Assembly: GCA_027886175.1 (NCBI GenBank)
Contig: JAJNNQ010000024.1
Coordinates: 30,421,001 to 30,485,000, forward strand
Source of the DNA: Phylloscopus collybita
Taxonomy: Eukaryota > Chordata > Aves > Passeriformes > Phylloscopidae
Direction of reading: 5' to 3'
Length of the DNA: 64,000 nucleotides
Position numbers and translations under genes: made by a program. The notes beneath the pieces were generated by a model, which saw only the letters and a list, made by a program, of their open reading frames with translations, did not search any database and was not told the DNA's origin. Each line of letters begins with the position of its first letter. Position 1 is the stretch's first letter. Shown here one piece after another: positions 35,843 to 49,900 of the stretch.

Positions 35843-38800
35843 TTTCCTGGTGAGCTTTTATGGTTTTAGCAAAGCCTGGACAGTCACAGGGGCGAGGAGA
35901 GACCCAAGGTCTCTAAGTGTTCAAGGGTCTCAGCCACACAACCCGGCTCATGGGCCCAGAGTGGTGCCACCCAGCACAGCTCTGCTCTTGTGGGAGGCAT
36001 CTCCTATTAGACACAGAAGAAGATGCTTTCCTGTCTCAGGCTGTTCAGGAAGCCTGAGTCCCAGCTGGAAGTATCTGTGCACAGCAGCAGTCCCTCAGCT
36101 GAGCCCCGCAGAACTGGGATATCAGAGCAGACAAGCTCCACCTTGTCAGGTGTCCCTGTGCAGGCAGGCTGTGGCAGGGGGCTCGGTGACTTGCTGCACG
36201 TCACCCGTGGGAGGGGGCAGGAGAACACACCCCTCATGTGTGTGCTGTGGGTGACACCTGAATGATGCTGCCTGTCACCAGGGGGCTGTAGGAGCTGCAC
36301 ATCCTAACAGACCTCCTGTGTCTTCTGAAATGACCTTTATTGTTCCCATTCTCTACCACATATCTTAAACACTGCATCTCAAAAAGTGCAGGTCAGCTTT
36401 TCCAGTGTCCTATCTGGGTACAAGATGCTTTATTCTCAGTTTAGTCCCTTAAGTCACCCAGTGGTGTCATGTCAGCAGGGTGCTTGGCTACATGTCCTGC
36501 AATGAAGGATCTTGTCCCTAAGTCCAAAATGTTACCAGGGCTCCCTGCATCCAAGATAGAAGATCCTGCAACCAGTAAAGGATGTAAGATGTAGCAAAAC
36601 CAGCCAGTTTCCAGAGGCCTGCAATTACCTGTGTCTGCCAATATCTCGGTGGCAGCTCAGGCAGAGTCACGGCTTAGACGTTCCCTGGTCTTACAACAAT
36701 TCACACATCATTTTAGGATGCATTTATCAGGCTGCACCATTTGTAATGAAAACTTTCAAAGCCCCTTGCCTGAAGCATCCTTTGGTGGCAGATTTTCTGT
36801 TGCTGCATATCCAAATGACTTGACAAAAAGGTCTTTGCTGCACAGCACTTCCCAGCATGAACCCAGCATGACCCCAGGTAGGCTTGTCCATAAGCACACC
36901 AGGAATCCCACTTGAAAACTTACAGCTGGTTGCTGTTTTCTTTTGAGAAGATTCTTGGTACTGGCAAATTTTTTTCCTGTGTCAGATCCGGTTTTGAGAA
37001 GAGCTGAAGCTATCGAATATGGCTCCCACAAACCTCCTGAGCTTCCAGGGCTGCAGCATGGTAAATATGGACCCAGATCTGAGCTGGGAATTTGATGTTT
37101 CTTCACAAGGTAAATTTCACAGAAGATTCAGTAGGGATGTTTGGAAAAGCCAGCCTTGTAATTCAAATGAGTCAGGAGGTTTTGCTCATAACTAAAGAAA
37201 ATACAGACTGCTTTAGGGTCTGTGAATCCCTTTCCATAGCTGTGGAAATAAGCATTCTGGTATAGTCTTGTGCCATGCTGACTGCAGTTTCTTGATGGGA
37301 GGGGATCCTGCTCTGCCTCAGTTTCTCTATGCTTTAAAGGGCTTTCAGATCAAATCCTGACTTCAGAGCAAATCTCCCATCTGTGGCAGGATCCCTATAG
37401 ATGCTCCCAGTATCTCCCGGGGCTGCTTTTGCTTTCACTTCCAAGCGTGAAAAGCCTGCAGACGGGATTGCAGACTGCAGACAGAAAGGAGGACAGGTGT
37501 CATGGGGCTGGGATGGAGTGGTGGCACCTGCGGTGTCCCAGCTGCTCTACAGCAGAACACCTTGGTGCTGTACACGTTCTTACCACCGAGGACTCCGGGG
37601 TCCTTCTGCCTTAACTCGCGGCACAAAGGCTGAGCCCTAATCTCGTTTTTTCAAGACCTCTGCTTGTGCTGAAAAAAGAGCAGCACCCTGGGAGAACAGG
37701 CAGCACAGGCAAACCTGGCTCACCCTGGTACCTCTCAGCGTGCAGGGTGCACCTCATCGCTGCTTTCCCCCATCCTCTGGGAGCGATTTATCCCGGGGAG
37801 AGGCAAGGCTGGAGTCCCCCAGCACAGCTTTCCTGCCGAACAAGAGCCCTCTGGTGGCACCAAACCCGACGTGCCCGGGAATACACGGCTGGGAAATCGC
37901 CAGCAGGCTGGGTCCCGGTGCCTGTGTCCCCAAGAGGCCGGGCACAGGGCGGGCTGGGAGCTGCCTCAGCGCCGAGCCAGCAGGGATGGATGGCTCTGAT
38001 CGCACCAGCGGGGAACCCGGAGAGCTGGGAAGTCCCTGTGTGGTCAGTCACGGTCAGATGGGTCCGGGCTGCGTGTCCACGGCTCGATTGGAACACACCC
38101 AGGTGTGTGTCCCTCTCTGCCAGGAGACGTGGTCTTTTGCCTAGGCAGTCCAAGGCAAGGCCAAGGGACCTCCACGAGAAAGGCACATATGGATTTTGGA
38201 CCCCTTCCCAGTAGTGTTCCTTTCCTTATTGGATCCCTGGCTACAGCCTTGGAGTTTTACTGTCCCACCCTGAGGAAGCAGAGGACTGTTTTTCCTCACT
38301 GCCTACAGCTTCAGTTCTGCATGTCAGCAATAGCATTTTAAAAGTTTTCTGTCCCTTCCGCCCTCAGCACAGTTTACCATCCACTCAGGTGTGCTCAGGC
38401 AGCTATCTGTAGGGACCTGCCACAGAAGAAATTTTAGTTATTCCCTATTCTAGTTACACACCCACATTTTCTTGTGCTTCTCATTTTAAACCAAAATTTT
38501 ACATTGTTCTGTCTTAGAACCCCATGAAGGACCATATCATCAGAGGTTGTGCCACAGGCAGTGAATATGTAGCCAGGGACTGTCATTCCCTGCGGCATTG
38601 AGACAGGAAGGCAAGCTTGGAAGAGTGTCTCTTGGATCAGTTTCCTCCTGAGAACAGCTGTAAGGTGGAATCCCACCCTCAAGAACCTGGGAAGGCTTCC
38701 AGGTCATCTTCTGACCCTTGAATGAGTATGCAACTTCACTCTGAGAACTTCTGGTTTTTATATTGACCCCAAACATTTGTTTTTTACAGACCAGGAAATG

Positions 38801-41179
38801 CTGTTACTGTTGGCTTGATTATTTTTTTTCCCTTTAGAATAACTACTCTTGTGCCAGTATGCCTGTAGCCTCCTTTTCCATTATTAAGGCTTCTGAACTT
38901 TACCTTGGCTCATGACTGGACCATCTTGCCCATATTTCCTCCTCTACACAAGCTGATCTGGTTTTACAGTTCAGACAGGGGGCACGCAGAGCCCTTGGGG
39001 TTACCAGTCCTACAGAGTGACTTTTATTTTGACTTAATGAGCAACACACAGAAGAAAATTATAGTAATTGAAAAAAAAAATCATGAAAACATAGAAACCC
39101 CTGTATCTCCTTCAGGGCTGGAACAAATGAGCCCTCTGAGCACCTGTAGCTAGGGAAAAAACAGGCAGTGCCTGCCAAACTCAGGGGAAAGTCCCCACAC
39201 CCACATGCCGCCGCCACCTCACTTCATTTGAGTCCAGGAGCTTTTTCCTTCCTTTTCCCTGTGGCTTATCTGCCTCAGCTCAGCAGTCATGCTCATCCAC
39301 TCTTTCCCTCCTGGAGTTTTCTTGCAGAGCAAGACAAGCTGGCTTTTACTTCTGAGTCTTAAAAAAGGGCACACACGAGCTCTTGGAGAGGCCCTCCAGT
39401 CAGGGCTGTGAGTAAGGGAAAAGCCTGGAGAAATCTGACTAGATACTGTTTTATTCTTATGATGATGATGATTGTCTGTCTCAATGTCCTTAATCCTGCA
39501 GAGCCCCACATCCTAGGGCTGAGCAAGAGGATGCCATTAATTTTGTGTTAACACTATTTTTCATGCTAACAGTCTGCAGGTGGTGAGGAGGCCACAACGA
39601 GTTCTTCCTGTGTCAGTGCCTTTCTGTGAGAAACCTGTGAAAAATGCACCTATTTTCCAGACAGATTTTGGGGTTTAATTTTGAACCTCTGGTCATCTTT
39701 GTGTTCCTCTGCTGGAGTGGAGAGCCTGCCCCTAGTTCACATCTTCTGCTCATGGGAAAAAAATACCAAAGGTGGATTGTGCAAGAGTCAAGGACACCCC
39801 AAGCTACCACCCATACCTTATTGCTCAGCAAATTTGAAAGCCATATTTGAAAGCTGATCCTCCACAAATATCCCAATCTGTATTTGAACTCATTTATACT
39901 CCTGGCCTCCACATCATCCTGTAACAAGAATTATACCATCTTTGTGACAGGTAAAATGAATTTCCTTTTGTTTGCAGTAAACTTGCTGCCTGAGCTCACC
40001 GCTGTTTCCTTCAGATTAGGTAGAAGAAATCAAACACCTCAAGTTCATTCATTTCAAAGCAAGATCCCTAGGCTCTCAAGTGAGATTTTTTTTTTTTGGT
40101 ACCACTCTTCTAAATCCTTTTCCATTTTTCCACATCCTTTTTCGAAATATGGACACATTCCAGTAACTTGTGCTGTAAACAGAGGTAACACAATCTGTTC
40201 ACTCTTTGAGATCCCATTTTATACAACATGTTATCATCTATCTCCCTCCCTGCAGTCTTGTCTTCCCAGGATACTGTATTCTGTTCTGGAAGTGTGATCC
40301 ACATACTTTGTTCCTCAACACAGAACCTTATGTTTCAATTCTAAGTGTGACTTGACCAGGGGTCTCGGGAGGCAGTGGCTTCCCAATAACCTTGCCAAAT
40401 ATATGCACCATGCCAGGAGAGACAGCCACACCTGCAGAGTTCTGAAGCCCTCCTAACCATGTTTTGGCAGTATAAGACATCCATGGGCATTTGGATATTG
40501 AACAAAATCCGTGGCAGCCTAGCGCTGGAAGCTCACATAGTCTGAATTTCTGGGACGCTTTCATCCCATCAGCAAAGGGCCTGAAGTATTTACACAGGAC
40601 ACAAAAGCATTAGCTGCTTTATCTTCTACTCTCTCACATGCTGTGCAGCTAAAGAGAGTCCTTTGGTCTTTTGTGGCTTTCAGAGGAGACCCTGGCAGAG
40701 AAACCTGCTACAGTGGAGAGAATGCTGCTCAGCGTGTGCTCCTTCTGGAGAATGGGATCTGATGTCTGCAAACAGCAACTTCCTAGAACCAGGAAAAATT
40801 ACAAATGGCACAAATTAAAAAAAAAATAAATCAACCTTAAACCCATGTTTACTCCATGTCACCTCAACTGAACCCCAGTGACCAGCTCCTGGCAGAACTT
40901 TCTAATATTTGGTTTGCTCTCCATTTTGGGAACCCAGATCTCTCCCAGCCCTCATCGTGCCACAGGAGACCCCACCCCTCCTTGGGCATTTTAAAGTCCA
41001 TTTATAGTTCCAACTCTTTGGCCCCAGCCTCCTCTGGGGGTGAATAAGGGTCAGACCTTACACCAAGAAAGCCTGTTGTGTGCACCAGTCATCTTCCAGC
41101 GTGGTGGGAACGGGGGTACTCCAGGGCCAGCAAGGTCTCTTTGCAGTGCTAAAGGCAAGGGCACAGCAAGCAGTGATTA

Positions 41180-41325
41180 TCCCCAATTGGAGGCATTCAG
41201 GATTTGCCTGGGCCAGGCCCTGAGCAACCCAGTCTAGTCTGAGAATCACCTTGCTGGGAGCAGAGGGGTGGAGTGGAGACCTAGAGGTGCCTCCCCACCT
41301 GAATCTTCCTGTGATGCTGTCATTT
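41180..41325 (+). mobile_element. CR1 LINE 3'-end fragment, sense
   Basis: Blocks CAGGCCCTGAGCAACCCAGT CTAGTCTGAG, then GAGACCTAGAGGTGCCTCCC and CACCTGAATCTTCCTGTGAT GCTGT follow the order of a CR1 3' end, with substitutions. Confidence 0.7.
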
Positions 41326-44300
41326 ACACACAAGGGGGTTTATTTGGTTTTGTGGGGGCTTTTTCATAGTGGGGCAGTAGAAGATATCCTACAGAAGGAT
41401 ATCTTCTTGCCATGAGGTGCCAAGTGGAAAGGACATTGAAGAAGCAGCTCAGCACCCTCTGAATTGCAGCCTGGCACAGGTCCTGTTAACCCAGCACAGG
41501 TGCACAGCATTGCAGAGAGGGGCAATCCCATCCTCCCTTTCATCTCCCCTGCTGCCTCTCTTTTGTCAACACTGATGAGCAGTGAGAATTGATCCAGCTG
41601 AAAACTAAACTATAAAGGAATAAATCCATTTTGATTTACAGTGAGCCCTTTCAGTTTAAAAATGCACCATGTCCTTCCCTAGCAATTTTTTTGTTCAGAG
41701 CAAAGTGGCTGGGGATCACCAAATCAGAGACTTTATTCTTTTCAGAACTATTCTGGAGCACTGCTGTGCTCTTCCTTGCTGTGCCATCACCCACAGCAAC
41801 CTTCCCTGTGGCTGTACTCTTCTGCAAAATGATTTCTCATAGCATCACATGCTCCTTTAGTTACCTTGCACTTTTTCACATCTTTCTTTCTCATGAAGAA
41901 ACAACATATTCACTATTTACTAAGTGTTTGCCTGCAGCTTCCAGAGATCCAGCGCACCATGAGACACAGGCTCCTGTTCTCCTGCCATGAAAACACGGCA
42001 CATGGATCAGATCTACTTCTCACAGCTCCTGAGGACAAGTGCAGCTAAGCCTAGAGCCAGACTCCTCCGTGCCCTGAACAACAGCATGACCAAGGTGCCT
42101 CTTCTGTGTTGGAGAGGCCCATGGTACTGCCCAGAGTAGGACACAGAAAGGATTTGAGCCCCAGGAGCAGAAGGCACAGCCTTTTGTGGTGATTTTTCTC
42201 TGAGGGGATTCTATACTGTCAGTTGAGAGAAACAGCAGAAATGGGGATATGAGTCTGAAATATGTGGATCAATCTTTCTCTCTTGGCACTAGGAGAAATA
42301 TTATTGTTCCCCCAGATCTGCTGCTGGGTCTTAAGACCGGCAGACACAACTCACACCTGTTGTGGAGGTCCCACAGGCCAAAAAATCTCCAGGAAAAGGA
42401 GTATCCCTCGTACAGTATCCCTGTAAAACTGTGAAGAAACTGAAAACCAAAGAAGCCACACCTAAGAAGGGGCTTTTTTGCAGTCTGTTGGGGGAATCTG
42501 GGTGCCCTGGTTTCACTACATGTCCAGCATCAACCCCACAGCCTGTCCTGACACCACCTTGCCACCACGTGCTGAGCTCCTGGGTACCTCTTTGCTCTTG
42601 AGAAAACCCACTGCAGCCCTGGGATGTTTGGGAGGCTATTGCATATTTTCCCATTGGATTAAAAGCATGAATGCTGCAATGAGAGATGAGTCAAAATGTA
42701 ACCTAGCCTGCTGCATGGATTTTTGTTGTTAATCCACCTCACCCTCTGTGTTGCAAAACACAGGGGCTGTGGCCTCGAAGACATCACTTAACTCGATACT
42801 GGCCAAGGTACTGATCAGCCATCACCATCTCCACAGATCGTTTTGGACAACCAGAGGGGATCCTGCAGCATCCCATCCTTCCTGCAGGAAGGATCTTTTG
42901 AAAGAGAAGAGTTACACGCTTCTCCACAGCGAACGCTGGCCAGATACGAGTTGCCAGCTGCCAAATATGTCCATGAATGCCGCAGATTCTTTTCAGTAAT
43001 TAAATCACCAGGGTTTTTTTAGCAGAAATGCAGCCCACGGCTTCAGTCAGCACCCCCCCCCCAGTGCTGTTCCTGACTTTCTAATTCAGGTTTCTCTGGG
43101 ATATTCAGCTGTCTGCTGAGGACCGTCATACAAAGGGTGCTCGCCTTTTAGCACTGTAGAGAGTGGCTGCAGATTGGTCCGAAAACCCCAGGAAGCTATG
43201 CATTCCTAAAGGTGTTCCTGTAGGATTCTGGGAGGCAGGCCACTGCTAGGCTCTGTTCAGGACCATATCAGAGACCTGTGGTGACTCAGGCACTGCCCAT
43301 CCAGCAAACCCACTGAAAAGGGCCTTCTCAGCAAAGCCTCCCAGTCAGGCGTCCAGTCACGCTTCCTACTCCAAGCACTTTTGCAGGGGCACATTTTGGT
43401 TTCACCCAGATCTGCAGAGTGATGTGGACTTTCTCCTTTCACCTCCGGTGAGTGGAGCCCTCTGACATGTGGCATACCTCACATCTAGGGGGATAATTTG
43501 CTGCTTCCAGGCATCACTGGTTGGGGACAGAAAGAAGACTGGAGCAGCCACTTCCTTCCTCAAAAGAGGAAGTTTGTACCCACCCTCAGTTTCACACACA
43601 GAATGCATCTCAGGTTGGTGCCTTGGTAGAAATCACCATGGCCCTCTGTGTGGATGGAGTGGCTTGCATCCCTCTACCCCAGGGATGCTATTTGGATGCC
43701 TTTCCCCACTGTGCATTTCACACAAAGCCTGCCAAGACGTGGGCACTGCCTCCTTCTGCCTCAGCATTCTGCTGCCTGACCCCACTGCAGCAACGCCGTG
43801 TTGGTTTGGGCACCACTGCATCTGTCCCAGGGCCCAGAGAGGGGCAGCTCCACTCCTTCCCCTCTGCAGCTGACCTGAGATCTCTTTTAGCTCCCTAAAC
43901 TTCCCAGTCAGTGCCAGAAGTCTTGCAGTTAATCCCAGTCTGATCCCTGGAAACTCTGCTGCCTGTGCAGGCACCTGTTGAGTACCAACCTGCCCAGCCG
44001 CTCTTGCTCACACCACGTCCCTGCCAGACTTTCCCTTCTGTTTCCCCAGGTGTGGCTGCTTTTTGTTTACAGTCCCTTGCCACGGAGTTATTAGTTATCT
44101 CTTATTGGTAAGTAACTTGTTTTTGCTTGCTGTGTTTGCTTTTGCGCTGCGCAAACAGCAATCAGGACGTTTTCTACACGAGGTCCTTCTGTCGAGCACT
44201 CTATCTCAGGAACACCCAGAGCAGCTGATAGCCCAGGCTACAAGCCACGGTGTGCTTTCTTAGATCAGCTATAGTCTGCAAATAAATTCCCCAGGACCTC

Positions 44301-45333
44301 AGAAAGTCAGCATAAAGCAGAGGATTGTGACCAGCTTCGGACTTGATGCTGCAAGGGCCAAAACGTGGAAGTGGAATCTCTCAGTGAAAAACGTGGTACC
44401 ACAGCAATCTGGAAACACAACCAAAGACTCCTTCAGCGACACCTCACTCAATCACACTGCAGAACGGTGTTTTCTATTCCTATTTTTCTGGGTAAGGGTA
44501 GTTAGCACCTGTAAGACATGCCAAAAAGACAAAAAAAAAAGCAGTGTATTAAGGCACAAAGTGTCTGCTGTGGGTGTGCCTGGAACCTGGCTGAAGCTAC
44601 TAATGCCCGACACAGACAAAGGAGCATTTAGTCCGCTGGGCTCCTGTCTCCCGGCCCCTGGCCACACCCTGTGGAGTTGCCTGTCATTTCCCATGGCTGT
44701 GCCAGAGTGCCACACTCCGCCCAGGGGACCCAGACAGGCGCTTCTGAGCAGACCTTGCCATGCTGATCTTCCTCCGGTCACTGTTATCTCTGCGCCGGGG
44801 TCCTGTTCTGGGAGATGACGACAATGCCATTCGAGGGAGTCAGCATTTAAAGTGGGTCGGTAGAGAGAGAAACGTCACCGAGGCTTTGCTAAAGATAGCC
44901 TGGTGCTGAGTAAAACGGCGCCTCCAAAACCTTCATTTCACAACGTGCTCGCTCAGCATCATGAGCCCTCGGCCCCAAATGCCCCCCCCCGTCCCCAGTG
45001 CCAGGCAATGCCTGTCATTTGTCATCATCCCGGGCTGCCCATCAGTCCCTTGGCACCGCCTCTCGGGAAGCGGCCGCTGGATGGAAACGCATCCTCTCCT
45101 CTGCTGGTCCTCACCAGAGACAAGCATCTCCCAGAGTACAGATCCCACTAAGGATGGCTTGGGGGGCAAGAGGGAGACAGTGCCAGGCTGCCAAGGCTAC
45201 GAGTGCTGGGAGGGTTGAAATGAAGGGGAAGATCAGCCAGCTCGGTGTGTCCCCCAAAAAAAACCCGGAGAAAGGGAGCAGAGGGTGCTGGACTGTGGAG
45301 CTGTACATGTCTCCCCACCACAGTTCCAGCTCC

Positions 45334-45335
<2 letters not shown>

Positions 45336-45363
<28 letters not shown>
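45336..45363. repeat. (CT)n microsatellite
   Basis: About 14 CT units followed by a T-rich interruption and further CTCT sequence to about 45377. Confidence 0.95.
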
Positions 45364-45368
<5 letters not shown>

Positions 45369-46770
45369 CTCTCTTCTCGTCTTCACCCACACACTCACAC
45401 CATTCTTGCCCTGCTGATTCAAGGGAAAGAGAGGTTGATGTTTTCTGCTTGAACTGGTCACCACAAACTGCTTTTCTTGAACAGGAGGAAAAAAACGCCT
45501 CCTGACAACTGTCACAAGTTCTCCCCCATCTTCACTTGTCATGCAATCCCCTGGGCTGTGTCTCACAAGAGGGCACAAAGGGCCACTACTTCACACAACC
45601 CCTCAGGGGCGTGGAGGCACTCGAGGCTGCACCTGTACACCAGTCCCATTACTCAGGAGGCTGAAGAGCCACGTGGGATGAAAGACCCGAGAGCTGTCCC
45701 TCCTACAACAGAGGTCTGCTGAAGGGAAGCCGAGCACTGGCTGTCTTTTATCCTCCACCTTCAGCACACAGCTGAGGAAAACTAGAGAGCAAGCAAGAAT
45801 TCCTTCTACAGTCAAGAAGTGGCCACTATGAGTCACCTCCCCTTCCCTCAGCCTCAGAAAAAGCCCAAGCCCTTGGTGGATGAGCCACCAAGGGGCTTGG
45901 GTGTCTGACACCCGTCTTGTATGGCTGATAAGTCCGAAAGAGTCAGAGCCAGTGGGTTGCTGGAAACTGTGAACCACAACAGTGGGGGTTCTCTGAGACA
46001 AAAAGGAGCCCCAGGATGAGGCACATGGATGGAAATGTATTGTCCTATGCAAAGGTCAGCAGCTGCATGGGGGCTAGGATGAGCCCCCTCAGCACGTGAG
46101 GTTGAGTGGGTTTCCCCCAGAGCTGCTGGAGCAGGAAGGTTCCTTCTTCACACCCCTCAGAGTGCCACAGCATGCAGCTCCTCTTCTCAGTGCTTATTTT
46201 TTTCTCTCTCTGGATGCTCCCCTCTGTCTCTTTGGACCACCTCAGCTGTGTCCCATACTAGCCCTGGACTCTAGATTGATGAGTCACATGTATCTTGGTT
46301 GGAGCTTAACATAGAACCTTTCCTCATGCTGCTTGTGAACTGACCAGTGAGAAAAAGCCAAGAAGTCAGCACATTTGAGAGATTAAAGAAGGAAAAAACC
46401 CTATCATGATAAGAAAAACAACAAAAGAAAGAACAGCAGAAAAAAAAGGACCAACATGTTCTCAAAAGCCCTGAAAGAATTAGAGAGAATCTGTGAGAGA
46501 CGGGAAGATCAAACCAAAAAAGGTAAGAGATGAAAGAAAAACATGAAGGGTACTTGCTGGGAAGTGTCTTCTACACTTTTTCCACTGGCTATATAGAAGC
46601 GAAACTTGTAAGAAAAACAACAGAGACCCAAAGAATTTCCACGAAAAGATGCTTAGAGCAGTGTCTCTGGTCCCTCCCTCCTCTGCCCTCACGTGCCTCA
46701 GGCTCCTACTGGTTTCTTGGTCGTGACGCATCTTCTTGGTGATGGGAGGAAACTCGCTGCCCCCCTGCAA

Positions 46771-46778
46771 TATAAAGG
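46771..46778 (+). promoter_or_regulatory. LAG3: LAG3 TATA box
   Basis: TATAAAGG, about 190 bases upstream of the LAG3 start codon, predicts transcription from about 46800 and a 5' UTR of about 165 nt. The region is not CpG-rich, consistent with an inducible lymphocyte gene rather than a housekeeping gene. A GGAAACT (NFAT-like) motif lies about 20 bases upstream. Confidence 0.6.
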
Positions 46779-46967
46779 CATTTGGGGAGGTGCTTTGGTC
46801 ACAGAGAGAGAGCGTGAGAGCAGGCACACCCCACTGACCCCTTGGTGCTCACCCACCCACTCTAACAGCCTTCTTTGCCCATGCCTCGTTTTTGCTGATC
46901 TCTTCAAGCTTGGGACCTCATTAAGCACAGAGCTGAGTGAGAAGCAGCCCCTCTCCTGGATGCCACC

Positions 46968-49900
46968 ATGAGACCAGTGTCCCTGGTGCTGTTCCTCACC
47001 TTCACTCTGCTGCCTTTCACTGGTAAGAGGGGCTGAACATACTGGGGAGGGCAGAGTAGCTCAGTAAGCTGAGTCTGGATGTTACTTCGACCCCTGGAAA
47101 GGCTGGAAGGGAGAATTTCTGCCCTTCCAACTCCACAGAAGGTGGCCAGATATCATGCTGTATTCTAACCCACCCTGGCAAAGATGGATAGTGTTGAATT
47201 CCACTCTTTGCTCAGCTCTCCATCTTGTTACAGCTGGCCACATCCTACCAGGATTACCGGAGGGGAGAAGCAGGGAGCAGAAAGTGTGGTTCAGAGAGGG
47301 GAGTGCAGCCGTGCTGCCCTGCCACTTGAGCCCCAGAAAGACGAGGGAGAGTTCAAAGCGTCTGCCTGACAGGATATCTGTGCTGTGGAGGCGGCACGGG
47401 GGAAGGTATGCCAGGGCCAAAAGAGATACGAGCCCTTCTGGGGGAATGGGAGGGTTGGAGCCCCTTTGAGCCCCTTTTCTCCTTCCCCATATTCCCTCCT
47501 TCCCCATATTCCCTCCTTCCCACCCCCTCCCTTGATCTCATGTTTGCCTCTGGCATGAGCTGCTCACCTGTCCTGCTTCCAGTGTGCACCAGGAGCCACA
47601 CGTGGTGCTGGAAGTTGGGTACTCAGGCCTGCAGAAGACAGCACAGCTGATGAAGCCCCGGGTGTCACTGCAGGACTCCGCCTGGCGCGGTGGCAATTTC
47701 TCCCTGCGGATCGTCCCCGTCCGGAGGGAGGACACTGGGCTGTATGAGGCACAGGTGAAATACCAGACAGAGGTCCACAGCTGCCACGTGGAGCTGGGGG
47801 TGATCACAGGTAGGAGAGGATGGAAAGCCTGGAGAATGTTAATTTTAGGACTGGGGAGGTTGTAAAGGTGGGATAGGGTGGGGATGCTGTGTTTGGCAGG
47901 GCAGGTGAGAGTACAGGCAGCTCCCTCCAGAAAGTGCAGTTTCCCGCTGTCTGCCCTCAGCTCTGAAGGGAGGGCTGCCTGAGGGATAAAGTTAGGACAG
48001 TGCAGGCACAAAGGGCTGGTTTGGTAGCTCCCCCGTCACCTTAGCTCATGCCGCAACCCCAAACCTTCTTTTTGCAGTAACCCTCAGCCCACCTGGTCCT
48101 GTGATAGAAAATGAGCTGCTCTTGATGAGCTGCAACTCCAGCCACCGGGCCAGCCTTGTGGAGACATGCTGGTTCCACAATGAGCACCTGGGTCCCACCT
48201 CCAGGACCTTCTGCTCCTTGTCCAGGACTCTCTCCATCCTCCATCCAGCCATGAGTGATGCGGGCTCCTGGCGCTGCCAGCTTCGGTACTCCGACAAGGA
48301 GATAATTTCTGCCACATTCAACCTGCAAATTCTAGGTGAGCTCAACCTCTGTGCTGATACCCCAGCATCCCAAAGCTGATCCCTTTGATGTGACTGACTA
48401 ACCCCAGTGGCCCTGGCTTCCCAGCTCCCACCTTGTCCTCACTTCCCAGGTCAGTCACCTCTCTGGGAAGATCTTTCCAGGCACCACTCCACACTGTTTT
48501 CTTTCCCTGGCTCAGGTTTTGATGGCCCAACCAACCCTGTGGTCTATGCAGCAGCTGGCTCTGCAGCTGATCTACCGTGCAGTCTGAGCTACCTTCCCAG
48601 AGCCTTTGGGATGAGTGTGGTGGCAGCCCACTGGAGCCACCTTGCAGGAGGACGTTTGCAAGACTGGGGCATCTCCCAGAATCTGAGCAGCAGAAGCTTC
48701 CCCCTCCATCTCCCCGTGGTGGGGCCAGGCAATGCAGGGCAGTACCGCTGCGCCGTCTCTGTGGGACACAGGACAATCAGCAGGGACGTGACCTTGGCTG
48801 TGCTTACAGGTGAGAGGAGAGACTGGCAGGTGCTTCACTCCCCTGGGGTCCCTCAGTGCAGATAAACCTGTCAGTGCAATGGTCACGGGTTCCCACCCCA
48901 GGGCAGGAAACAAGATCTCTGCTCAGGGCATTGTGCTGCGTTGGAATCTGCTGGACTCGGGGCGTTTGCTAGGTGATTTGATTCTTCCTCTTAAGAAGGA
49001 GAAAGACAAAGAAAGTAATTTAGAAGAAGTAATAAAGAAGAGATGCAATAGAAGAAGGATGGATGAGGAAGAGATGTGGACATGCCTGTAGTATTTCCTG
49101 AGGTTACTTTTTCCCTTTGCCACAGTGACTCCGAGCATCCAAGGACCGGTTTCTGAGGGGAATCATCTGCTGCTCATCTGCGGCCTCACGCACTCCCAGG
49201 GACACGAGCGTTTCCAGTGGACACACCTTGACTCAGCCCCCACTAAGAGAAAGCTGCCTGTGGCTTCTCCACAGAACTTGGAGGGCCACAGTTCCTGGAT
49301 GGGACGTACCTTGGAAATACCCCAAGTGTCACAAAAGGACACGGGCACCTGGGAATGCAGTGTGCATGGCCCAGAAGGCAGACTGGGAGCAGTGAAGTAT
49401 GACCTGCAGATCACAGGTACTGTCCCCCGTCGGTCTGCAAACAACCTCTTCTTCTCACCCTAATTAGCTCTCTGGTGCCCTTTCCTCTCTCAGCCTTATC
49501 CTGTCCTTCTCCCCTTGGACCACTGGGAGCCCAATTCCTTGTCATCCTCTCTTAGCTTTCACCGGTTCCTCATGCTGCTCCATCCATTTCCCTGCACCCT
49601 TTCCTATTTTGCCAGCAGTTGTGCAGTCCCACCCTTTCCTTGGTGCAAAATCAGCCATCCCTCCCTTCCTAACTGTGGTTCCTCCTCACAGGTGCCCAGG
49701 TCTCCAGCGCTCCCTCTCTTTTAAGTGGGCAGGTTACTTTTGGGCTCACACTCGCCCTCTTCTTCCTGCTTGCCGTTTGTGTTGTGGCTCTGGCCCTACA
49801 AAAAAGGGTAAGTGTCTGTCACCCCATTTCTGTTCTTCTTCCTGCACATCCACCCTTATTTGACCTTCCCCAGGTTACTCCAGAGACAGCAGTGAAAGGT

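Larger units (their letters stand above)
35850..46760. other. Spacer PTMS to LAG3, second part; no gene seen
   Basis: About 11 kb without a recognisable coding exon or RNA gene. It contains one CR1 fragment (about 41180-41325) and a CT microsatellite (45336-45363). The 182-codon frame at 37666-38214 has no domain pattern. Confidence 0.5.
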
